A stretch of 64,000 nt of DNA from assembly GCA_035515475.1 (NCBI GenBank), contig DATJBF010000027.1, positions 1 to 64,000 on the forward strand. The letters run 5' to 3'. The translations under genes were made by a program, and so were the position numbers. Under the pieces are notes generated by a model, which saw only the letters and a program-made list of their open reading frames with translations, was not told the origin of the DNA and ran no database searches. This document shows, one piece after another, positions 16,636 through 25,588 of this stretch. Origin of the DNA: DATJBF01 sp035515475 (GTDB lineage: Bacteria; Verrucomicrobiota; Verrucomicrobiia; Palsa-1439). Numbering within the stretch: the first letter of the stretch is position 1; the number at the start of each line of letters is the position of its first letter.

Positions 16636-18036
16636 TCATTTCTTCTTCAAGGTTCTCGCGAACGCTTCGAAAGCTTTCTTGAACGGCTCGAGCGGCGCGT
16701 TTAACACCCCCGCGCCGATCTGGCCGACGCCGGGTTCTTTGTGGGCCACGCCCGTATCGATGAACGGCAGGATGTTTTTCTCGACGACCTTGATCGCGTC
16801 GATCCCCGTCGGCGAGCCGCGGAAGTTCAGGTACGGGATCTGGTAAACGTTGTTCTCTGCAGCCGTGATCTCGTACATCTGCCGGGTGTAGTTGATCGCG
16901 TCGTCCGTGCTGCCCCCGACGAACTGCACAATGGCCGGCGACGCCGCAATGGCGAATCCGCCCAGCCCGTTGGTTTCCGTGATCGCGCTGTCGCCAATGT
17001 CAGGGTTCGCGTCGGCCTTGGTGTACCCCGGGAAGAACAAGGCATCCGGCACGTCAGCCGGCCCGGTGAACCATTCGTCGCCCATGCCCGACAGTTGAAC
17101 GCCAAAGTCGGTGCCGTTTCGGGCCATGACGACCACCACGCTACTATTGTCGATTCCGCGTGCCGCGTCGAGGGTTACCTTCGAGGCCGGCATCGAGAGA
17201 TTCAAGAAGAAATGGTCGTTGCGGTTGATGAACTCGAGCACCTCGGAAACGGTCGCAGCATCATCACAGGTGGTCACGATGGCCGGCGCGATCGTCCGGT
17301 AAAAAATCGAAGTGGCGGCCCGGTTGCGATTGTGGACCTCGTCGCCCATGTGCAGCGCTTGGGCAATGATGTTCTTGAGGTCGACCCGACCGAGCTTGGC
17401 GATCGCTTTCTTCAAGGTCGGATACAGAACTTCCTCCATCCACTTGAGCTTCTGAACGACCGCCTCACTGTAGGCACCATAACGCAACACCTTGCCCAGG
17501 CCTTCGTTCATGGTGCAATAAGCAGAATTGCCGTACGCGTCGTTTTTCAAGACGAACACCGGCATGGATGGCGAGGTAACCCCGGCCATCGGGCCGACGG
17601 TGTTATGTTCATGGCAGGGCGCGTACTCGATCTGGCCGGATGCCGCAAGTTGCGTCGCCTCTTCCGCGGTCTTCGCCCGGCCTTCGTACAGAAGTGCGCC
17701 GATGACCGCGCCGCGCATCGGTCCGCACATCCGGTCCCACGTGATCGGCGGTCCCGCGTGAAGCAGCAGGTTTGGTTTCATACCCGGGATGACATCGAGC
17801 GCCCGTTCCATGCCGATGAGCTGCGGCATGCCGCTCAGAATGATCTGGCTGGCCTTGGCGTTGGCCTTCTCAATCGCCACCCGCATCGATTGCACCCGCT
17901 TCAAAAGTCCGGGATCGACGTCCACCGGCGGTTTCCAGTCCACCTGCACCACGGGCACATGAACATCGTCCAATGCTTGTTTGAAGGACGAGAGCCCGAG
18001 GTTGACCACCCTGAGTTCGCTGGGGAACAGTTTCAT
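16636..18036 (-). CDS. DUF1116 protein, AllG/YlbE-like (466 aa)
   Basis: The sequence matches the DUF1116 family: conserved segments include APCHEHNTVGPMAG near residue 160, a RCGP-like MCGPMRGAVIGALLYEG near 115, and NGLGGFAIAASPAIVQFVGG near 360. E. coli YlbE (AllG) belongs here and forms oxamate carbamoyltransferase with FdrA (AllF) and YlbF (AllH). I start at the ATG at 18036, which overlaps the FdrA stop (ATGA) and follows GGACGGAG. All three partners lie consecutively in this window, so a carbamoyl-transfer or related acyl-transfer complex is likely, though the substrate may differ. Confidence 0.88.
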   Translation of the reverse strand: MKLFPSELRVVNLGLSSFKQALDDVHVPVVQVDWKPPVDVDPGLLKRVQSMRVAIEKANAKASQIILSGMPQLIGMERALDVIPGMKPNLLLHAGPPITWDRMCGPMRGAVIGALLYEGRAKTAEEATQLAASGQIEYAPCHEHNTVGPMAGVTSPSMPVFVLKNDAYGNSAYCTMNEGLGKVLRYGAYSEAVVQKLKWMEEVLYPTLKKAIAKLGRVDLKNIIAQALHMGDEVHNRNRAATSIFYRTIAPAIVTTCDDAATVSEVLEFINRNDHFFLNLSMPASKVTLDAARGIDNSSVVVVMARNGTDFGVQLSGMGDEWFTGPADVPDALFFPGYTKADANPDIGDSAITETNGLGGFAIAASPAIVQFVGGSTDDAINYTRQMYEITAAENNVYQIPYLNFRGSPTGIDAIKVVEKNILPFIDTGVAHKEPGVGQIGAGVLNAPLEPFKKAFEAFARTLKKK

Positions 18037-19565
18037 CTCCGTCCCAAGAGTTGAATGATCCCGCCCGCCAATTGGCACGCCGCCGCGTTGGATGGCATGA
18101 CAATCGCCCCGGCCTTCCGCAGCGCGACCTCGACTCGGCTGCGGTTCTGCGGATCCTTGTCGGTGCCCGTGATGGAGCAGACGACCGCGACTTTCTTGCG
18201 CGCCTGGCGAATCACTCCCGACAGTTCCGCTGCCGGGTCCGGATGCGATCCGTATCCCAGCACAACGTCGAGCAGAATTACTGCCGTTGCCGGATCCTGT
18301 GCTTCGTCCAAGATTCTTCGGTTGCGCAACGTGTAATCGATCATCGGATGCGGTCGGCCCACGGTAAACTCATCTTCGCCGAGATCGATCACGGTGTTCT
18401 TCTGGCTGTTCAGTGAATTCTTGAGGTGTTTGGCCTTGCCGGCCGGCGCATTGGAGTACACGCCCGAGATCATCCGGCTGAAAAGAATCTGCGCCTCGGC
18501 GCAGAACGTGCCCCCGCTGAACAGGCCGCGCACGTACTTCTGGCCCCTTTTCCTTTTCGCCGCCTCGCGCGCCGCGATTTGCCGGAGTTCCGCGTCTCTC
18601 GCCGCAAGCTTCTTCGTGACGTCCTCGGGTTTCTTGCCCCCGGCCACTGCAACCGCCGTGAGTGCGGCCTCCTCGAGCGTGGATGGGCCGCCGCCTCTTG
18701 TGCCGGCACCAATGAACAGGGTAACGACGGGTTTGCGGATCGTCTTGACCAGCTTGGTGATGCGCCTCAGGACTTCTGAGTGAGGAGGTTTTGACACGAG
18801 CAGGATTACCCGGGTGGTCTGGTCCTTGGCCAGGGCCTTTAAACTCTCAAGGAACATGATGCCGCCGACTTCTTTCTTCACATCGCGGCCACCGGTGCCG
18901 ATGGCTTGCGAGACGCCGGCGCCTTCGTTCGAAATGATGCAGCTCACCTCTTGCAGCCCCGTTCCGGCCGCGGCCACGATTCCGATGTTGCCGCGGTTGA
19001 CGACGTTGGCAAACGCGAGCGGAATGCCATTGATGATCGCGGTGCCGCAGTCCGGCCCCATCACCAGGAGACCGCTTTTTTGAGCGAACTTCTTGAGTTC
19101 GATTTCCTTCTCCAGAGGCACGTTGTCCGAGAACAGCATGACGTGCAGCCCGTTTTCGAGCGCGCGCATCGCTTCGTCGCCGGCGTACCGGCCGGCGACC
19201 GAAATCAGCGCCAGATTGGCGTCGGGCATCACGCGGAGTGCACCGTCAAGGCTCGTCGGGTGAACCTCACTGCTGACGCTGGTCTTCTTAAGCGCCTGTT
19301 TCAGCAGCCCGTCGACCACCGCCAATGCCGCGTCGGCCGCCGCCTGAGTATCCGCCTTTACCGCGACGAGAAGGTCCGTGTCCCCCGCATCCTTGAACCG
19401 AGCGGCCAACAGGCCACTGGAATTCAGGATCGCCTTGTTCGATTTCGTCCCCATCACCATGGCCGCATCGGCCACGCCTTTCCGCCCGGCCAACTCTTTG
19501 CCGACGCGCATTAGCGTCACGGAATCGAAGTACGCGCCCTTGCGAATTTGTCCGACAACAATCAT
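18033..19565 (-). CDS. fdrA: FdrA-family acyl-CoA synthetase-like protein, AllF-like (510 aa)
   Basis: FdrA proteins resemble succinyl-CoA synthetase: a CoA/Rossmann-type domain (NIGIVAAAGTGLQEVSCII near residue 195; GIMFLESLKALAKD near 235) and a C-terminal ligase domain with a GYGSHPDPA segment near 435. The N-terminal part contains KSNKAILNSSGL. The frame is open upstream, but the ATG at 19565 overlaps the DUF2877 stop (ATGA) and begins the conserved IVVGQIRKGAYFDSV segment. FdrA was first linked to FtsH suppression and later identified as a subunit of E. coli oxamate carbamoyltransferase. It is the central gene of the operon. Confidence 0.9.
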   Translation of the reverse strand: MIVVGQIRKGAYFDSVTLMRVGKELAGRKGVADAAMVMGTKSNKAILNSSGLLAARFKDAGDTDLLVAVKADTQAAADAALAVVDGLLKQALKKTSVSSEVHPTSLDGALRVMPDANLALISVAGRYAGDEAMRALENGLHVMLFSDNVPLEKEIELKKFAQKSGLLVMGPDCGTAIINGIPLAFANVVNRGNIGIVAAAGTGLQEVSCIISNEGAGVSQAIGTGGRDVKKEVGGIMFLESLKALAKDQTTRVILLVSKPPHSEVLRRITKLVKTIRKPVVTLFIGAGTRGGGPSTLEEAALTAVAVAGGKKPEDVTKKLAARDAELRQIAAREAAKRKRGQKYVRGLFSGGTFCAEAQILFSRMISGVYSNAPAGKAKHLKNSLNSQKNTVIDLGEDEFTVGRPHPMIDYTLRNRRILDEAQDPATAVILLDVVLGYGSHPDPAAELSGVIRQARKKVAVVCSITGTDKDPQNRSRVEVALRKAGAIVMPSNAAACQLAGGIIQLLGRR

Positions 19566-20473
19566 GAAGCACCAAACCCATTCCACAGCGTCAGGAAGAA
19601 GCCCGTTCCCAGGTCGGCGCCGGAAGTGCCCCCGACGGCCAACAAGCTCTCGGTACACTTCCGCACATCATCCTCGCTCTCGCGCCCCAGCGCAAGGATC
19701 AGGTTTTTCATGCGACCGAACAGCCGACCGCGTCGAGCGAGATCGAGAAACGTGTCGGAATAAACGTTGTCCGACCGGGCCGCCGCGAACACCTGGTTGG
19801 CAAGACCGCGGGAGCCGGTCCCGCGGAGATTCAGTCCGATGAGCAGCCCGGCAATAAAATCGTCGCCGCTGGGAGTCAACCCAAGGCCGCAGCCGCTCAG
19901 GGTCCGCACGCCCTTCAGCCGGTCCCCGAAAAAAATCTGACTGACGCCATATCTCACCTGTTCCGCGAACGTCCGCTCGAAGCCCGATCGGAAATTGTCC
20001 GTCCTCTGGTCATTCAGAAGAAACGCGAGACTCTTCGGATGCGAAGATGTTTGAAGCAATTTCCCAAACAAGAATAGGTTGTGGCGAAAGTGCGGAGAAA
20101 GGCCGGCCCCGGCTTCGAGGGTCGAACAATATCGATCTTCTTGAGTGAACCGATACGCGCGGCCTTCAAAGACGAATTTGCCTTCGGAAATCTCCAGCGG
20201 GGCCGCACAATTCATTCGAGAGGTAGGCCGCGACCGCTGGGCGCGCCTAGTACTCGAACCGCGGGCAGCCCGGCGGTCTGCCCCTACCAACAGCTGCTCA
20301 AATGCTGACTCCTGCAGGCCTTGCAAGACGATGTTCAGCGGGCCGTCGCCAACCCCTTCGTCAACAACCGACACCAACCGGTCGTTCTGCTGGAAATTGA
20401 CAGCCCGGCGGAACCGGGAGTGGAACGGGTAAACCCCCTCCTCGATCTGATCCCCAATGCTGACGAGCGTCAT
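19562..20473 (-). CDS. DUF2877 protein, AllH/YlbF-like, with repeat-derived insertion (303 aa)
   Basis: The signature GCGLGLTPSGDDFIAGLL (residue ~195) and a late TSGADLGTGF are diagnostic for DUF2877, the family of E. coli YlbF (AllH), third subunit of oxamate carbamoyltransferase. Residues ~64-85 (GADRRAARGSSTRRAQRSRP and neighbours) are Arg/Ser-rich and do not look like the rest of the protein; they are encoded by a palindromic repeat at 20222-20288 that keeps the frame open. The start overlaps the DUF35 stop and the stop overlaps the FdrA start. Whether the insertion is tolerated in an N-terminal loop is not visible from the sequence. Confidence 0.85.
   Translation of the reverse strand: MTLVSIGDQIEEGVYPFHSRFRRAVNFQQNDRLVSVVDEGVGDGPLNIVLQGLQESAFEQLLVGADRRAARGSSTRRAQRSRPTSRMNCAAPLEISEGKFVFEGRAYRFTQEDRYCSTLEAGAGLSPHFRHNLFLFGKLLQTSSHPKSLAFLLNDQRTDNFRSGFERTFAEQVRYGVSQIFFGDRLKGVRTLSGCGLGLTPSGDDFIAGLLIGLNLRGTGSRGLANQVFAAARSDNVYSDTFLDLARRGRLFGRMKNLILALGRESEDDVRKCTESLLAVGGTSGADLGTGFFLTLWNGFGAS
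20222..20288. repeat. palindromic REP-like element inside the DUF2877 coding sequence
   Basis: GGTAGG (20222-20227) and CCTACC (20283-20288) bound the element. Inside are two hairpins. One has TAGG and CGCG arms pairing with CGCG and CCTA (20224-20249, one bulged base). The other is GGGCAG/CTGCCC (20263-20268 with 20278-20283). The design resembles the intergenic repeat at 15710-15764 but here it lies in a gene without breaking the frame. Confidence 0.65.
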
Positions 20474-20817
20474 GCCGGATAGAAAACCATCCCGTAGTTC
20501 TTGCTGTAATCGGCTTCGCGCACGACCTCGACCTTCCCCGCGACGGGCATGCCGATCCTTGGCGACGCTATCTTCAGTTGGCCGGTGATACGCATCCCGT
20601 TTTCCAGTTCGACAATCCCGAGGGTGAGTTTGGCAACGGTGAAATCGGGAGGCAGATTGTGGACGGTGGTAAACGTCAACAGCTTGCCGCGCTTCGGCAG
20701 CGGCACCGTGTCAAACTCGTGCGGCTCGTTCTGGCCGCATTTCCGGCAGACCATCCGCAGCGGATAATGAAGTTCGCCGCACTTCTTGCACTTATATGCC
20801 AGGATTTCCAAGGCCAT
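20470..20817 (-). CDS. Zn-ribbon OB-fold protein, DUF35 family (115 aa)
   Basis: A zinc ribbon (C10, C13, C24, C27 in CKKCGELHYP...CRKCG) precedes a small OB-fold (GKLLTFTTVHNLPPDF onward). DUF35 proteins are obligate partners of thiolase-like enzymes, for example in archaeal acetoacetyl-CoA thiolase/HMG-CoA synthase complexes, where they hold the subunits and bind the CoA moiety. The ATG at 20817 starts the conserved part and lies 2 bases below the thiolase-like gene. Its stop overlaps the DUF2877 start. The pairing implies that this operon handles a CoA thioester. Confidence 0.9.
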   Translation of the reverse strand: MALEILAYKCKKCGELHYPLRMVCRKCGQNEPHEFDTVPLPKRGKLLTFTTVHNLPPDFTVAKLTLGIVELENGMRITGQLKIASPRIGMPVAGKVEVVREADYSKNYGMVFYPA

Positions 20818-20819
20818 GG

Positions 20820-21995
20820 TCAGTCCTCCCTCTTGAAGACGAGGCAAACAACGTTGTTGCCGAAACCGCCGAAGTTGCAGGTGAAGCCAATCCGCGCGTC
20901 TTTAACCTGTCGTTTCTCAGCCTCGCCACGCAATTGCAGGACGATCTCATGGGCTTGGCCCACGCCGGTCGCGCCGACGGGGTGCCCCTTGGCCTTCAGG
21001 CCGCCCGAGGTGTTGATCGGCAGTTTGCCACCCAACCGGGTCTCGCCTCGCTCCAGCGCCAGATGTCCCTCGCCTTTCTTGAAGAAACCGACTTCCTCGC
21101 TTTCGACAATCTCCAGAATCGTGAACGCATCGTGAAGCTCCGCAACGTCAACGTCACCAGGTGTGACGCCCGCCATTTTAAATGCCTGGGCGGCTGCGCC
21201 CCGCACTGCCAGCAGATCCGTCGGCTCGGCACGCTCGTGAACGCAGTGCGTGTCTGTCGCTTGCCCAACGCCGGCCAGTCGGATCAGCGGTTTCCCCAGT
21301 TTCTTGGCGACTTCCGCCGAAACGAGGATCACGCATGCGCCCCCGTCGGACACGGGGCAGCAATCGAAAAACCGCAACGGCTCGGCGACGTAGGGGTTGT
21401 TTGTCATCGATTCCGGCGAATCGACGATCCCTTCGATCGTGATCTTTTCGTGCAGATGGGCGTAGAAGTTCAGCAGCGCATGGTCGTGGTTCTTGACGGC
21501 CACCATCGCCAAATGGCGCGCCGTTACGCCATACTTCTGCATGTAAAGACGGGTGAACATCGCCGCCAGCGATGGGAGCGTGACGCCATAAATGTACTCG
21601 GCCAGGGGATGTGTCAGCGTCGCTACAGCGTCGGTCGCGTCGAGATTGTTCACTTCGCGCAGGCGCTCGGCCGCTGTGACGAGAACGACATCAAACATTC
21701 CCGAAGCGACGGCCAGAAACCCTTGCAGGATCGCTGAGCCGCCGGAGGCCGGGCCGTTCTCGATGGTGGTCGCGCCGGCGGGCGTAAGACTGAGGCTGTC
21801 CACCACCGCGCTGGCCAACCCGGTCTGATGGTTCAGCCTGCCGCTGGCCATGTTGGCAACGTACACGTGGTCCACCTTCGACAGCCCGGCGTCTTTCAGC
21901 GCCATCATCGCCGGATAGGCGGCGATTTCGCTCAGCGGATACTCGAGGCGCGTGAAACTCGTGATGCCGATGCCGGCAACATAAACTTCGCGCAT
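20820..21995 (-). CDS. thiolase-like protein lacking the nucleophilic cysteine (391 aa)
   Basis: This has the overall SCP2-type thiolase layout: VYVAGIGITSF start, ENGPASGGSA near residue 80, ELHDAFTILE near 288, GHPVGATGVGQAHEI near 337 and CNFGGFGNN near the end. In normal thiolases the ENxCxSG motif carries the acylated cysteine; here that place is Pro82. The catalytic His of GHPxGATG and the C-terminal Cys remain. I prefer ATG 21995, eight bases after GGGAGG, over the GTG two codons earlier. A binding or unusual acyl-transfer role with DUF35, instead of Claisen condensation, is inference. Confidence 0.85.
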   Translation of the reverse strand: MREVYVAGIGITSFTRLEYPLSEIAAYPAMMALKDAGLSKVDHVYVANMASGRLNHQTGLASAVVDSLSLTPAGATTIENGPASGGSAILQGFLAVASGMFDVVLVTAAERLREVNNLDATDAVATLTHPLAEYIYGVTLPSLAAMFTRLYMQKYGVTARHLAMVAVKNHDHALLNFYAHLHEKITIEGIVDSPESMTNNPYVAEPLRFFDCCPVSDGGACVILVSAEVAKKLGKPLIRLAGVGQATDTHCVHERAEPTDLLAVRGAAAQAFKMAGVTPGDVDVAELHDAFTILEIVESEEVGFFKKGEGHLALERGETRLGGKLPINTSGGLKAKGHPVGATGVGQAHEIVLQLRGEAEKRQVKDARIGFTCNFGGFGNNVVCLVFKRED

Positions 21996-21997
21996 GA

Positions 21998-22747
21998 TCA
22001 CATCCTCCCTTCCTGTTTCCAGCGTTGGGACATCAGCGCGGTGCCGGTCGAGTCGTACAACGAGCGCGTGGCCGCCAGAAGGTCAGCCGGCGCTTTTGGC
22101 GGATCGGTGGGCGGAAGAATCGCGGCCTGCGCCTTCTCCAGCAAATGCTGTGGCACCGGTCGGCGACCGACCACCAGCGTTTCTCGCGCCCGATTGAACA
22201 GTTCTTTCGTCAGCGCCCACGACGGCACGCCGCCGAGTTCGTGCGCGATATGGAACCGCTTCTCCAACTCGTACTCGATCATCCAGCGCCGGAACCCGAT
22301 GGGCGATTCGGCCACGATGAGAACCTCCTTCTGGCCGATGATGTCGAGGTGATACTCCATCTTGGTGGCAAACGCATGCGCGCCGACGCGCAGCCCGCGC
22401 CGCAACGCCACGGTGTGATACGACATGCCGACGTCTTTGCTGAGCAGGCGGCCATTCACGACCGCGACCAGTTCACCGTCGATCTGCGCCACCAAGACGT
22501 ACTCGTCCTGAACGCGATAACGATAGTAGGCGAGCAGTTCGCTGTAGAGCCGTGCGGCAACGACATCGTAGTAATCTCGCTCGACGTGGAGCAACGGTTC
22601 CACGTGCTGCAGAATATCAGGGATCTCCTCCCGCCCCACCTGGCGGATGACCATTTCCTCGCCGCCAGCCAACATCATGTACTTCGGCGGAAACGGCGGA
22701 ACCGGGTTGTCGATCGGACGCAGGATCTTTTCGACGTCAATAGACAT
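21998..22747 (-). CDS. GNAT-like acyltransferase/hypothetical protein (249 aa)
   Basis: The middle of the protein looks like a GNAT fold: EEMVIRQVGREEIPDILQ (beta1-alpha1), an EYVLVAQIDGELVAVVNGRL strand pair near residue 85-105, a RRGLRVGAHAFATKMEYHL helix with a possible acyl-CoA loop, then KEVLIVAESPIGFRRWMIEYELEKRF near residue 150. I cannot name a subfamily. It is the first gene of the FdrA operon. I start at the ATG at 22747 (TGAGG upstream) because the 24 residues before it in frame lack similarity to a protein domain. Confidence 0.6.
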   Translation of the reverse strand: MSIDVEKILRPIDNPVPPFPPKYMMLAGGEEMVIRQVGREEIPDILQHVEPLLHVERDYYDVVAARLYSELLAYYRYRVQDEYVLVAQIDGELVAVVNGRLLSKDVGMSYHTVALRRGLRVGAHAFATKMEYHLDIIGQKEVLIVAESPIGFRRWMIEYELEKRFHIAHELGGVPSWALTKELFNRARETLVVGRRPVPQHLLEKAQAAILPPTDPPKAPADLLAATRSLYDSTGTALMSQRWKQEGRM

Positions 22748-23225
22748 GTATGCCTCAGCTTTCGGATTAGGCGTGGCTTGACCTTTTCGAGGACGGTTAG
22801 ACGTTACGTAATGCAACAAAAGCGGCGGCCGTCCGTTGGATCAACTCGATCCATAACCAAGTTTTTTCTTGCGCCTTGCATCGCTTATGCCATTCACTCG
22901 ACCGAAGCGCTGATTCCGTCGCATCTTGCTTTCCTGCAAATCGTTACGCTGGTGGAGATGCGTCAACCACAGGGGGCGACGACTCATTTGGGTCTGTCAC
23001 TCTGTCACCCCGTCGCGCTAAGGTTGACACGCTGTCAGAACAACGCTTGGAGCCGATTCAGTCTGCTGGTTGGGGGAGTTACCCTGCGCCTCACTGCCAT
23101 CGCCACCAATCGACTTAAACGATGATAATTGCCAGTTACTCGAGTGGAGGGCGAAACGGGCCGGTTCCTTCGAAGAATTGCTCGGCGATGGGGACAGGCA
23201 CCAATTGGCTCGACAGTTCGTCAGT
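22748..23225. other. intergenic stretch without a convincing gene
   Basis: This lies upstream of the FdrA operon. Short frames on both strands lack ribosome-binding sites and protein-like composition. The operon promoter should be here, but I could not pick out a convincing -35/-10 pair. Confidence 0.5.
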
Positions 23226-23519
23226 TCACCTCTTGTCGCTGGCATGTCCGGCGCCTGAAATGTTCTGCTGACGAACAAGCTGGATGATACCAAGGATCAG
23301 GCAAGTCGTCGCGCTCATAAGAAGAACTGCGAACTTTAGCGCGGTCATGTGAGTCTCCGTAGCCATCAAGTAGATCATGTCGACGGCACACAAGATGGAC
23401 AGATACGGCGCGATTAGTCTGTAACGCATGGCCCAACCTGGAGAGAGTCTCGCGAGCGCCACCAAAAACAGAGTCAAACTCGCGCAACCTGCCAGAATCG
23501 CCAACGTCCATAAATACAT
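23226..23519 (-). CDS. small membrane protein (97 aa)
   Basis: There are three predicted membrane helices: residues ~3-24 (LWTLAILAGCASLTLFLVAL), ~37-53 (LIAPYLSILCAVDMIYL) and ~64-84 (FAVLLMSATTCLILGII). A short polar tail follows. GGAG lies about nine bases before the ATG. No family is recognised and no neighbour is close enough to form an operon. Confidence 0.5.
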   Translation of the reverse strand: MYLWTLAILAGCASLTLFLVALARLSPGWAMRYRLIAPYLSILCAVDMIYLMATETHMTALKFAVLLMSATTCLILGIIQLVRQQNISGAGHASDKR

Positions 23520-23639
23520 TGCCAGTTTCTCCGTCGATTCCGAATAATCAGCCAGCCATTATGCGCCCGTGGAACGACTACCCATCTCCTCACGACAGTC
23601 AACGTCATTCAACAGGCCGATCCAATTGACATGCAATCC

Positions 23640-25091
23640 TCAAAATCCCGGCGGGCGGCGGAACGGACCAGTGATTTCGACGAGTCGCTCGGCGATGGCA
23701 AGGAGTTCCATCTCGCTCCAACGACGTCCGACGACTTGCACGCCGATGGGTAGACCGTCGGATGAGATCGCCAGCGGGAGCACGACGACCGGATGACCGG
23801 TCAAGCTGAACGGACTGGTGTAGCCTGTTCCCCCGAGCCGATACGGCACCTGATGCCCCTCCACTTCAATGAGTGTGCCCGTCGCGCAATGTGGAAATGC
23901 CGGTCCCACGCTTACGGGACATAGGAGCGCGTCCCATGTCTTGAAGAATTCCTCGAGGGCAACAATGTACGCGCCCCGTTTCGCCAACGTCGCGATGTAC
24001 TGGCGCAACGTGGCGTTCAATCGGTTCGCCATCCCGCGCATCTCCGGGTCTTCGGATCCGTTCTTCACCCCAAAGTTGACAGCACATTCCTTTTCAAGCT
24101 CCGGCGGCAACGCTGCGCCAACTTCGCATTGACGCAGTTCGCCGTACGTTTCCCAAACGGCCGGAAAATCGAGGCCTTCCGGCATGCGTTGCGCGACCGT
24201 GGCTCCACGCGCCTGCAGCGTCGTCGCCAGCTCGGCCAGCGCCGCCCGTGTGTCGCCAGTCACGGGCACGCCGCCAAAATCATCTGTCCACGCGATGCGC
24301 AACTTGTTCCATGGTTTCTTTGCGGCAGAACCAAGAGAGACGGGAGGAACTTCTGGGTGGTGCGGGTCCGGACCCGCGATCACTTGCAGCGCCAGGGCAA
24401 GGTCTTGGACGCACCGGGCCAATGGACCGGGAGTGGCCACGTGCCGCACGCCTCGCGGCATGCTTGGTAGTTCGGGAATGTGGCCGGTCAGTGGGACTCG
24501 GTGCGCTGTTGGCTTGAGCGCGTACAGGCCGCAGTAATGCGCGGGAATGCGTACCGAGCCGCCGTAGTCGCTCCCCACCTCCAGCGTCGACATGCCGGCC
24601 GCCAATGCGGCCGCGCCACCACCGGTCGAGCCGCCCGGGGTGCGCTTGAGGTTCCATGGATTATTCGTTCGACCAAAAACTGGATTGTCGCTCTGAAACC
24701 CGTGGACCAGCAGAGGGAGGTTGGTTTTGCCGAGCACGATCGCGCCTGCCGCCTGAAGACGCGCGACCACCGTGGCATCGGCAGTTGGTATATGGCTGGC
24801 CAACGGCGGGAACCCGCTGGTGGTTCGCAATCCAGCGGTCGCGAACGAATCTTTGATGGTCACCGGCACGCCATGCAACGGCCCCCACAACTCCCCGCGC
24901 CCCAGTGCGGCGTCGGCTTCACGAGCCCGGGCACGCGCCGCCTTGGCGTTCAACGTCACAATCGCATTCAGCCTCGAGTTGTGCCGCGCGATTTGCTCCA
25001 GATGCGCCTCAATGACGTCGACGACCAACACGCGGCGTTCGCGGATCGCCGCAGCCAAATCGGTCGCCGTCGCGTAAATCAGTTCCTTCAA
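23640..25091 (-). CDS. amidase-signature (AS) family hydrolase (483 aa)
   Basis: The Ser-cisSer-Lys triad is visible: Lys80 in VTIKDSF, the cis-Ser in RTPGGSTGGGAAALAAG near residue 155, and the nucleophile Ser in GSDYGGSVRIPA near residue 180. Length is typical for AS amidases. The frame is open far upstream, but a TTG at 25091 preceded by CGGGAG starts the family's N-terminal helix (ATATDLAAAIRERRV), so I use it; no in-frame ATG fits. It is divergent from the PreA-like gene and may hydrolyse an amide in the same pathway. GatA is less likely because no gatB or gatC is adjacent. Confidence 0.9.
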   Translation of the reverse strand: MKELIYATATDLAAAIRERRVLVVDVIEAHLEQIARHNSRLNAIVTLNAKAARARAREADAALGRGELWGPLHGVPVTIKDSFATAGLRTTSGFPPLASHIPTADATVVARLQAAGAIVLGKTNLPLLVHGFQSDNPVFGRTNNPWNLKRTPGGSTGGGAAALAAGMSTLEVGSDYGGSVRIPAHYCGLYALKPTAHRVPLTGHIPELPSMPRGVRHVATPGPLARCVQDLALALQVIAGPDPHHPEVPPVSLGSAAKKPWNKLRIAWTDDFGGVPVTGDTRAALAELATTLQARGATVAQRMPEGLDFPAVWETYGELRQCEVGAALPPELEKECAVNFGVKNGSEDPEMRGMANRLNATLRQYIATLAKRGAYIVALEEFFKTWDALLCPVSVGPAFPHCATGTLIEVEGHQVPYRLGGTGYTSPFSLTGHPVVVLPLAISSDGLPIGVQVVGRRWSEMELLAIAERLVEITGPFRRPPGF

Positions 25092-25361
25092 TCCATCTCC
25101 CGAGCAGGCTGATTTCCCAGTTTTAGCCGGGCGTGGAAGAACCGTCCGTTCTCGAGCTCCGGTGGACCCGAGCCCTCTAACACCCCGCAGGAGCGGCACG
25201 TCACCGGAAGGCACAGGTCTTCTTGCGCCGCTTTTCAACGACCTCTTGGGGTGGGCATCCATCGGATTCGCCGTCGATAAACCCCGGCATCCTACCGTGC
25301 CGAATGCGGAGATTTCAAGAACGGATACCTGGTGTTGTGGTCGCGGCAGGCGTGAGGGTAT

Positions 25362-25395
25362 TTGTAGAAGCCGCGAAACGATTTCGCGGCTACAA
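25362..25395. repeat. REP-like hairpin
   Basis: GCCGCGAAA and TTTCGCGGC form a 9-bp stem with a CGA loop (25370-25390), flanked by an outer TTGTAG/CTACAA pair. No T-tract follows, so it is more likely a dispersed palindromic repeat than a terminator. Confidence 0.6.
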
Positions 25396-25471
25396 CGGAG
25401 AATTCGCGGAACAAAGCGTTTGTCAGGTGCTCCAATGACTTCACTTGGGATTTGAGTATCCGGATTTTCCC

Positions 25472-25499
25472 TTGCGCTGCCGGAGTCACAACCTATACT
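25472..25499 (+). promoter_or_regulatory. predicted promoter of the PreA-like gene
   Basis: TTGCGC (25472-25477) and TATACT (25494-25499) are 16 bases apart, about 90 bases before the start codon. Confidence 0.35.
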
Positions 25500-25588
25500 G
25501 GCGCCGACATGCCGAAGGCGGATGTAGTCGGCGCATTGCCGACAGCTGGAAGCATCAAGTTTCGCGAGCAAACCTTGAGGGAACTGTC

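Larger units (their letters stand above)
25092..25588. other. divergent intergenic region between amidase and PreA genes
   Basis: No gene is supported here. The stretch holds a REP-like hairpin at 25362-25395 and a predicted plus-strand promoter at 25472-25499. The rest, including the long open extensions of both flanking frames, looks non-coding. Confidence 0.5.

Noticed and set aside
16741..18054. 437-codon plus-strand ORF opposite DUF1116
   Set aside because: It is antisense to a conserved gene and its composition is typical of GC-rich shadow frames.
23640..25091. GatA subunit of the Glu-tRNA amidotransferase
   Set aside because: The amidase signature is present but gatB and gatC are not adjacent and the context is catabolic, so a general AS-family amidase is the safer call.
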